From Didymodactylos carnosus (lineage: Eukaryota; Rotifera; Eurotatoria; Philodinida; Philodinidae), in NCBI GenBank assembly GCA_905250885.1, contig CAJNOQ010001635.1, forward strand, positions 1-29,810: 29,810 nt of DNA, given 5' to 3'. Positions 21,736-29,810 of this stretch are shown here, one piece after another (the first letter of the stretch is position 1; each line of letters opens with the position of its first letter). Below the pieces are notes generated by a model that saw nothing but the letters and a program-made list of their open reading frames with translations, was not told where the DNA came from and made no database searches. Made by a program: the position numbers and the translations under genes.

Positions 21736-23806
21736 TTATAACGTTTTAATCGGTACCAACTGTTGTGGTGATGATGATGATGAACGATATTTTGATTTCG
21801 GTTCACACATTTCACTTTTATTTCCACGATTAGGGCGACAAAATGATTTTGGTAAACTTCGAAAACGAAAATGAACATAACAACAATAACCATCACCACA
21901 ATCTTCATGAAAACGACAATTATCCCATTCTAAAAAAAAACAGAACAATAAATCACGCATTCATATATTTTTTTGACATAATTTAGATGTTACTAAGAGA
22001 TATTGACATCCTGAAATCAAATATCAGTGGATGTATCATGGGATATAGCGTCTCGAGTTACCTATACAAAGACCCACTAACAACCAGATAACCGAAAGCA
22101 GATTCACTTTACATCAAAATACTTTCCGAAAGAAAACACGTACTGATAAATCTCAATTTCTACTAAATGCCGTAGTGTAGACAGAATAGGGAAGAGGATC
22201 CTCAACTGGAACAGGCCTGCCTTGAGTCAGGCAATTAATCCTAATAGTTCGGACTTTGTTTGTTGAGTCTCATTCAGAAAAGTAACTCAAATAATTTTTG
22301 CTAACCGCCTTTTATTTCCTTGTTGGCCTACTAAATCACAAAACTTTCGACTGGTTATCTCATCTCATTGTCGAAGTACATTGGGATGCTATTGTTCCAC
22401 AAATAAAATTCTTCACACTTATCATTTATTTCAAACTAAAATTTTAACGTTTTCGACTTTCCGATAGCTTCCTAATAGAAACCTAAGGTGTTAGGATCCT
22501 ACTCTCTAAAAAAAGGCGTATTTTAATAAACCGAAATACTCCTGTACAGTTATGTTGCCAAACCCTTTTGGGTTTAGTAGCGATTTCAGAAAACTTTTAC
22601 GATTGACACTAAACCCTCAAGTTTATGAGAGAAAGCCTCCTAAAGCTCAGAAGGGTTTAAAAAAAACTAAACCGGAATTTTTCTCATCATTCAGAAATCA
22701 GAGGATTTTTATTATTTCTCTGAAAACCAAAGCAGTTTATTGAATTAAAAATATATAGTTGCTTTCTTAGGACAGTTTAATATGAGCTGATTTTTCAGGA
22801 AGATTACTGATTTTTTTCCTCAATAGGTCCGTTAGTGGTAGAAACTGTGAGATTTATTGACTGCCTTACAATGACGATGAAAATGACGCTTATAAAAAAG
22901 AATCTTTAATCTGTACTCAACTGGGATCAATAAGATATTTAGTAAGTTAGAGAAACTCGTTTCTAAACCTTTTTACGAGTTTTTGGATAGAAATTATGAA
23001 ACCTTTATTCGTTCCTAGTTGTGACATCCTCGTAAACTCTTTTTGGATTCCGTAAAATATATCTAGTTTTTATAGAGCAAGCACCAGGGCTTTTGCTAGG
23101 ATTCTAACAGAATTCTATCAAATCCTACGACTTTTAGATACTCCTGATTCCATTAGGATTTTATAGGATTTTGTTAGGTTCCTAAAAGCCCTGTGTGAAA
23201 TTCTAAGTGATACGTCACTGATATTTGATTTTAGGATGTCAATATCTTTTAGTAACAACGCGTGCCACTTGACCTGCACACTTTATCTATCAGAAAGCAT
23301 TCTATGTCAACTGTACATGATTAAAATTAATAAAAAACTTTTCATGTTCTATATAATACCGAGTTTTTTTCTTTGATATTCTTCAGATCCAGCTAACATC
23401 GATTGTGGATAATATTTTCGATAAAAAGATGTTGAAAAGTCTGAAGTTCGTATAATTCGGTTGGTTTTTGAAATTGGACCACAAACATTTTTTTGTTTTG
23501 CATCTAAAAAATAAGTCCTTTAGAAATATAGTTACCCATTATGTGTAACCATTAAAAAAATCTAATCTTAATTTACCGTAATATCTACTAAAAGATTCGT
23601 CATGTAAACAATTCAAATTAAAACAACAATCACGATCGACAATACATTCATCTCCTATGGTTTGACACTAAAATAAAGAACGACTTATTTTGCACATTAA
23701 AAAAAATCAATGAATATATTTCTATACTAACTTGTTGTTCATTTTTGGTTGACACACATTTGATAAGAAGAACTAGTAATAGTCCAATAATCGCACGATA
23801 GATCAT
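21736..23806 (-). CDS. Secreted protein with two six-cysteine domains (Dickkopf/prokineticin-like), 167 aa, 4 exons
   Basis: Model on the minus strand: exons 23806-23732, 23667-23577, 23503-23360 and 21929-21736 (504 nt), all in phase. Exon 1 encodes a typical signal peptide (MIYRAIIGLLLVLLIKCVS). Exons 2-3 encode a domain spaced C-x6-C-x5-CC-x4-C-x17-C, as in small disulfide-knot peptides. Exon 4 encodes C-x5-C-x4-CC-x13-C-x10-C with CGDGYCC, close to the first half of the prokineticin/Dickkopf C-terminal (colipase-like) domain, followed by a Ser-rich tail. Dickkopf and prokineticin proteins are extracellular ligands, so a secreted signalling role is inferred. There is no specific evidence for a toxin. 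Exons 1-3 are well supported. The join to exon 4 uses a weaker donor (GGTATTA) and a 1430-bp intron holding an inverted-repeat element; without it, exon 3 reads on to TAG at 23349-23351 and gives 106 aa. The two cysteine exons could then be separate genes. Confidence 0.65.
21986..23259. mobile_element. 1.27-kb non-coding element with about 50-bp terminal inverted repeats
   Basis: The left end, from about 21988 (TGTTACTAAGAGATATTGAC, then ATCCTGAAATCAAATATCAGTG), is repeated inverted at the right end down from 23257. There are only two mismatches over about 42 bases, with weaker similarity (GTATCA) continuing inward. The interior has no convincing reading frame. It includes a perfect hairpin AAACCC-TTTT-GGGTTT (22560-22575), and near 23100-23190 several TAGGATTTT-type tandem words. 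I could not define a target-site duplication, so the superfamily is open. It occupies most of the proposed last intron of the cysteine-rich gene; removing it would leave about 156 bp of intron. Confidence 0.7.
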
Positions 23807-24447
23807 AATAATTAAAATTTGTTGTTACTGCTCTTATTGAGTATTATAACACTAAAGTATATAGAAAAAAAGATTCTAAAACTTTATTGTTTTTATACCT
23901 AAGGTCAAATAAATATCGATGTACGACAAATATACAAATGTAAACAGAAACTCTAAACTTTCATATATTTTTCAAAGATTTTTATCGGTAATATTTTTTT
24001 CTTCTGTTTGTTTTTCTTTCTCCGATACTACTGTGTGCTCAATTAATTATGAACATATTGGATACTCCTATTATCGGAGAAGAAATACGGTAGATCGATA
24101 TTAAATAAATTAACAACAGATATCAGATTCTATAGCAAAAAAACAACAAGAATTGATAAAAATTTTGACTTATTTCTATTTTTACTTTTGTTAATTTATG
24201 AATGATCTTGTATCAAAAATTGAAACGTAATCATCAGTTAGTCCTACTTTCAAGATGCTTTAATTGACAGAGACATAAAAGATGAACATTGTTCAGGATG
24301 TTTGCGTGGGCTATGTTAATGGATAGTGTTAATATCTTTATTTATTGAAAAATGAATTAGGATAATAACTTTCATATTACAGTAACTAATTATACACGAG
24401 GAATCAATCACAAATAGTCAACAAATAGAAAAAAGAGAAATCTCGAT

Positions 24448-24469
24448 GAGAGAGAGAGAGAGAGAGAGC
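24448..24469. repeat. (GA)n microsatellite
   Basis: About ten GA units in a purine-rich context. Confidence 0.9.
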
Positions 24470-25196
24470 GAAAGATTAGAGAATGGATAATATTCGTTTG
24501 AAATTCTTCTTCATTTGACTGTTTTGAAATGATTAGAAAAGATATTGATCGTATAATATCAATTCAGTCGAGAAATTTTAAAAGCGTGTCCGACCAATCG
24601 AATTTTTTACGAAGTTCCTGGAGGTGATCAAGAATTGAATGAGACTAAGAAATTTTTCTAGAGTATCCGGATTCAAAACTTAGTGCGTACAAGGTAACCG
24701 ACTATGGAGAGTCCGAATTTGCAACTAGTTTTAACCGAATACGCTTTTAAAATTTCGAGATTGAATTGATATGGTTTCCAATGCTAAATACGCTTCTTAC
24801 TATCATTCAGAAACAGAAACATCTAAAAATTTTGTTTTACATTTATATCTTAGAAATGTTTACTCTGTAATCGGTTTTCTCTCACATTTGTAAAAAAAAG
24901 CAGTAACAAAAAAAAATTACGTTTTTACAAAAAAAAAAAGAGAAGAAAAACCTCACCGTTGCATATATGTGCAATTAATAATAACACAGTATCAAAAACG
25001 ATGGATAGATCTCTATAACTATTTTCTTAAATAGATTAGCACATATGAGAAGAAAGCGTTCTTGTTCTTTTCCGAAATATATGAATAATCATAAATTAAA
25101 GTCAAGAAAAAAAAAACAGGAAAAAAGGAGAAACTAAGTTTTATACAAAGATTTTTTTAAATATTAAAAAGAAAAATGGAATAGAGAAAAAGAAAA

Positions 25197-25213
25197 ATAT
25201 ATATATATATATA
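25197..25213. repeat. (AT)n microsatellite
   Basis: About eight AT units, followed by the GC-richer word GTGGGCGCGATC. Confidence 0.85.
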
Positions 25214-26985
25214 GTGGGCGCGATCAATCATATTGGAATAAGATAACATTGTCGAAAGAAAAAAGATCAATTTAAAAAAAAAAAAAAAATTGATTTAAAA
25301 TTTTTCAATCAATTACCTACTAGAAACTGTAAATGACATATTATTTAGTCTTTTCTCAATAATCATCCGAAAAACGGTATAAATATTTGTAAAATAATCT
25401 TTTATTCATCTGCATGTAATAGTAGAATCGTGCCAATTTTTATTATCTCCTCTTCACTCTTCTTATTTTTTCTTTTTTTACAATCCAAAATTGAGATATT
25501 TTTTTGTATTTTAAAACAGGAAATATCAGTATGGAAAAAACAACAACAACTTGATGAGAAACTAAAACGTTTTTGAGGGCGAAAAAAGAAAGAGGAAAGA
25601 ACGAATTTATGCTATCACAAAAATTAGTAAAACATGAAGACATGATTCTGAATTTATAATTTTCTTTTTTAGTGTTGATTTTTTTTTTCCAAAAAATTTA
25701 TACAAAAATATAGAATACTAATTTTTTCTATAGTGTGATATTTTTTTATATTTTTAATATAATATCAACAAACAAATAGTAGATGATTCGACTAATATTA
25801 AATGATTTATTCACTAATCGTTTTCTTTCTTTTTTTTTTAAGACGACCAGTCATGTAAAAAACTAATTACCTGTGTCGATTTATTTATACACGATCTCTA
25901 TTCTTTTACAAATTGAAAAACGGGAAGCACTTAAAAGTTAGAGAATTACAATATTATATTTTCCTCCTATACATAATTTCTTTTTTTTTCTTTTTCTTTC
26001 AAAGAAAAGATATTTATTTCATTTTATAGACAATTTTTGAAATATCATATAAAATTTAACTTGAATTTTTTTATTAATATTGAATTTTGATATATTGTTT
26101 TGTGATTGTTGTTATTGTTTTTGTTTTTGTTCAACTTTAAAATATTTATTCATATTTGCTAATAGAGAATTTTTTTTTCTAATAGTAACTTTTATTCTAA
26201 AGTGTTTCCGATGACTTAAACAGGGAATATTGCTGCCATTAGTTTTAGATATATAGTTCTTTTAAATTATCACATATCTTTATAAAATTGTTTTTATATA
26301 TTCCTATTCCATGACAGATAAGATAGACAAAGACAACAGGATTTTTTGACAAGTGAACATATCCCGTTTGGAGAGGATAATTGTCATGAATTATATTTAG
26401 TTTTGAACTCGATAAACATGAAAAGTTAAAGAGTCTATCTTTACCCATAAAATCTAATCCAAATAACAGCGCTAAACTATTAAAGGAAAACTAAAATACT
26501 CTTAAAAAGAAAATCTTTCCATGCCATATAGCAACGATAAATGTGTATCATACTTCTAATATAAACTATTAATATTTTAAAAGTTAAAAAATCATAATTT
26601 AATTTCAATTGACATTTAACATTTCTTTTAAACAGAAAAGGTAATCAATTAATTATTTTTAACTTTTTAAATTCTCTTTTTAATTAATAGATGTTTGTCA
26701 AAATGGTTTGATATATGATGAGTGGGTTCAATCTGTTTTATAGTTATTCAGCTCGAACGTAAAGATACTTGTCCTACAGTGCGCATACATACCCATTAGT
26801 AAATGAGCTGCACTTGTCATTGTTGTTCTTCTTCTTGAAATGATTGTATGTACACTTACATTTATCTAAATTCGCTTTATCTAGTGGGAGTTTGAGAGTG
26901 TATTACTTCAATCTCTCACGAAAATCATATTATAGATCTATAGAAAAGAAATATAATGTTCGCTTTCTTCCTCTCTCATTCTCTC

Positions 26986-27015
<30 letters not shown>
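26986..27015. repeat. (TTA)n microsatellite
   Basis: Ten uninterrupted TTA units. In one plus-strand frame this encodes a poly-isoleucine run, which explains the chance open frame there. Confidence 0.92.
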
Positions 27016-27016
<1 letters not shown>

Positions 27017-27116
27017 TCAAATTTTTCCCATATTTTTAAGAAAGTAACAAATTATTATTTAAAAAAAAAATTTATTGTTCTTTTTCGATATAAGAGATTA
27101 AGCATCAATATTTTCG

Positions 27117-27130
27117 GGAGAGAGAGAGAG
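27117..27130. repeat. Short (GA)n microsatellite
   Basis: Seven GA units in the purine-rich stretch after the TTA repeat. Confidence 0.8.
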
Positions 27131-29552
27131 AAAAGGAGATATATATAATTAGTCGAAAAAATAGGGATAGTTTAACAGATAAAGGGAAACAAAAAAAAAA
27201 GCTTGAGAGAAAAAATGAATACTAGCAATTAGAACAAGTTAAGATGTCTTTATTTATTGTTGTCAAAAATTATGGAAGTTATACATTGACCATAGGACAA
27301 CTATTGATACTCACTATGATATTAATGAGTATTTTTCTTCTTTTTTTTCCTTTTAATTTCCTGCTTGACGTGAGATCACGATATAATAGAAGAAAAACTG
27401 TTTTTACTTCTATATCTAACTCGACTAATAATCTAGTATATAATGACAACATCAATTTCATACACAATCGCATAGACATTAGAATGAGACATTATTTTTT
27501 TTTTTAATACGATGAATAAAAGAAATAACAATACAACCGAGATTTAACAGACAATCAGATTTTTTTTTTTTCGTGAGATGTTGTGTTGCCTGCAGAAAAA
27601 TTCATTTGCACTGTTTTTTTTTGTTTTAGTTAGAACAAGTGTTATAAACCCTCGGAGTAATAACACAATATGTCTATATCATAAGTTTTAATGAAAAAGA
27701 AGTCTCAACACGAAAAACTATGTAACAGTAGGAAACAATTGTTTTTATCCTATTTCCTAAGCAGTTTATATCTGTTTGATCTTGTTACACACTCTTTCTT
27801 CTACTGTCAAATCGATACAAAGTCTCATAGTAATGACTCCATAATTTACTATTTTATATTTTGATTGTCTCACAAAGTCATTCGAATAATTGAGTAAAAA
27901 TAATGTGCAAAATAACCCATAAAAAAAAAAAACTGATATCATCTTTTTCTAACATCATCTGTCCTATTTTAGATTCTTATCCTTCTACTCTACTTTTTAT
28001 TTATTTTGTACGATAAAATAGCGCAGTTTACTGTATTCACACGAAATACATTTTGTTTTTTAATAATTTTAGTTTTAAAATTCTATAATAAAATTTATTT
28101 CCCTTGTATAAAGTTTATCATATCGAACATTGAACTTCGTATATATTTGTTGAAGAATGACATACAAAAATTTTTAGTACCATGAATAAATGTCCAATTT
28201 GAACACATAAGTACGTTAGTAAGAAAGTTAAATAGCACGTTATGAACAAATATGGTGAGACAATAATACCAATATTTTCACGAAGTCAAAATCAAGATTG
28301 CAAAACACAAACTCATCTTCAAACGAAAAGGTTATTACCCTTGCAAATGTTTCAAAAAGAAGAGGAAAACCCCTGTTTTTCGCTTTTCCGCCGATCTCTC
28401 TAGATGATAGCCTCGAGAGGAACGTTGTGGCTTCACTAAATTTCCTTAGTGGAATGAATCATTACTAATGCATGTATCACCGAGCAAGCCCATAATCAAA
28501 ATATACCATACACATTCTTATTCAACAGTTAAAGATATTGCAAAATATTGAATCATCTGCTGTCTCTCTGAGCTCAAAGGTTAAAAGTAATGTGACGTGA
28601 CATAAAGAATATAACAGAGATATTTTCTACTTACAAAAAACTACTACTAACAGATATGCAATACACAGACGCACGTTCTCTCTGTTAATTCGACGTCACT
28701 AAATATATATGAGGAGCGTTTTGAAGTAATTAAATATCCAAACCTGTGACACGATCTTATTTTTTGTATATAGTATCAAACGTCAACATGTCATTGCTAT
28801 CGATTTTGAAAACAATGTAACCTAATGGGATCAGAGGTGCAGAATCTACTTGTGTGTGCATACGACTATTCGTAAAAAATTAAAAATTTTCAGATATTTT
28901 TTGACGTTTATAGACAGGATAGGGGACGATAAGAGCCAAAATCGGTCCTCTCACAGATCAATCTTATATTAACCGATCTGATGTAGTTCTTATCAGCGCT
29001 TAATCCGAACATATTTTTAGACCTTAAAAATCCTTTTCAGTGTGTCTCTTGGGAACATTTTCGAAAAAAAAACTTTGCCCCCCGTTAAATGAGCTTTACT
29101 CAGAGTATATTTTCATTATTCCATCTCTTTCGCCTAAAGCAACAATCAACTATTATATACCGTTCGTTAGAGAATTTCACGGGCTACAAAATGCAATATA
29201 ACATATTGAGAAGAAAAGATAACTGGGTAGTCTAAGATTATAAATACTCGGTAGTATCTCAGCAAACCGGTAGGTGAACAAGAAAAACAGTTTGTGTATA
29301 CATATTTTTCAATAGGATTCTGTTGTTTTTTTCCATGGGCTGGTAGCGTGGGATTCTCTCTTTAAAACGGGAGTGAAGCGAGACCTTGATTTCTCGCGAC
29401 CTGGGCTTTGTTTCAGAGCGAGTTTTCCAAACATTTAGGTTTTCAGGCTGTTTTCACCTAATATTACAAAATCCACTATTCACTTAAAAATCATCGGAAA
29501 GAGTTCAAAACTTCAGAATGTGGAGTATTTAGGCTCTTTTATATCTATTTAT

Positions 29553-29810
29553 AGACGATCTAGAAAGAGCGTAAACCTCTAAGATTTGTCGAAAGGGTTT
29601 CTGGAAAACCTATTAATAGTATTCTTTTTCGATCTTTAAATCACGTTTAGCGAATAAAATTAACCATATCCGGAGGTTTTCAACTGGTTCTGATGTTTTT
29701 TCAGTGAATAGTGAATCTTTTATACAACGCCCGAGCAGTGAAGAAAAAAAACAGTTTTCCAGAAACCCTTTCGACAAATCTTAGAGGTTTACGCTCTTTC
29801 TAGATCGTCT
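29553..29810. repeat. Perfect 57-bp inverted repeat cut by the window edge
   Basis: Positions 29553-29609 and 29754-29810 are exact reverse complements over 57 bases, separated by a 144-bp spacer. The match stops sharply on the inner side (29610 and 29753) but reaches the last base of the window, so the outer part is longer than seen. The spacer has no reading frame of note. It is likely the core of a foldback element, the end of an inverted-repeat transposon, or an inverted duplication. Confidence 0.9.

Larger units (their letters stand above)
23807..29552. other. Gene-free stretch of 5.7 kb, very AT-rich with microsatellites
   Basis: Apart from the 5' flank of the cysteine-rich gene, I see no supported gene. 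Between 24.4 and 28.2 kb there are many poly(A)/poly(T) and purine/pyrimidine runs and several microsatellites (listed separately). A plus-strand frame at 27244-27507 has a hydrophobic stretch but no other support. From about 28.8 kb base composition becomes less extreme. It could be the long UTR, intron or regulatory DNA of a gene outside the window. Confidence 0.4.

Noticed and set aside
21669-21908. 79-aa minus-strand frame with a hydrophobic start and a His run
   Set aside because: It is a shifted frame over exon 4 of the cysteine-rich gene, which has the better cysteine pattern.
21930-21960. ATG at 21960 as an intronless start for the second cysteine domain
   Set aside because: The bases before 21929 are a pyrimidine tract ending in TTTTAG, a typical acceptor, and the peptide encoded there is a weak signal sequence. 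It remains an alternative if the long intron is refuted.
23310-23346. Short ATG frame giving a signal-like peptide (MKSFLLILIMYS)
   Set aside because: It lies in the tail of the previous exon, and its only GT donor puts exon 4 out of frame, giving an early stop.
27244-27507. 87-aa plus-strand open frame with a hydrophobic stretch and poly-Phe end
   Set aside because: The hydrophobic run and terminal Phe codons come from T-rich simple sequence. There are no splice partners, no recognisable motif, and an overlapping frame is open on the other strand.

Overview
This is a eukaryotic nuclear window, AT-rich, with compact protein genes whose introns are mostly 50-75 bp with GT-AG ends, set among long non-coding stretches. 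A Not-class homeobox gene and a Dickkopf/prokineticin-like secreted cysteine-rich protein indicate an animal. The tiny introns, high AT and short non-autonomous DNA transposons fit a small-genome invertebrate. A bdelloid rotifer is my best guess, but that is inference from general appearance, not a database match.

Six gene models can be supported, most only after splicing by eye. (1) Plus strand, 2243-3522: Not/NOTO-type homeobox transcription factor, 3 exons, 293 aa. (2) Minus strand, 6944-7438: unrecognised 105-aa helical protein, 4 exons, three of them only 48-56 nt. (3) Minus strand, 8782-9282: NHP2, the L7Ae-family subunit of H/ACA snoRNPs, single coding exon. (4) Plus strand, 10704-11641: unrecognised 208-aa protein with a basic N-terminus and three SUMO-interacting-motif-like segments, 4 exons. 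(5) Minus strand, 14707-16619: 492-aa Gly/Gln/Tyr- and Pro-rich repeat protein, 8 exons, small exons carrying one repeat unit each. (6) Minus strand, 21736-23806: secreted protein with two six-cysteine domains, whose last intron holds a 1.27-kb element with terminal inverted repeats.

Mobile and repeat DNA: a complete 434-bp hAT-like MITE (7689-8122) with terminal inverted repeats and an 8-bp target duplication (7/8 identical); the 1.27-kb element at 21986-23259; an inverted satellite-like array at 18207-18940 within a wider repeat field (17.7-19.45 kb); a cluster of CACGCGTG-type words with a 35-bp inverted repeat (20507-20635); a perfect 57-bp inverted repeat cut by the right window edge (29553-29810); AACCT-rich tracts near 13.13-13.77 kb; and a TGTAGAC word family in the first 410 bases.

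The genes do not form an obvious pathway. The longest stretches without supported genes are 3.6-6.9 kb, 16.7-21.7 kb and 23.8-29.5 kb. No rRNA, tRNA or CRISPR was found. The best candidates for something undescribed are the double-knot secreted protein with an element in its intron, the SIM-bearing protein, the proline-cassette gene and the inverted satellite array.
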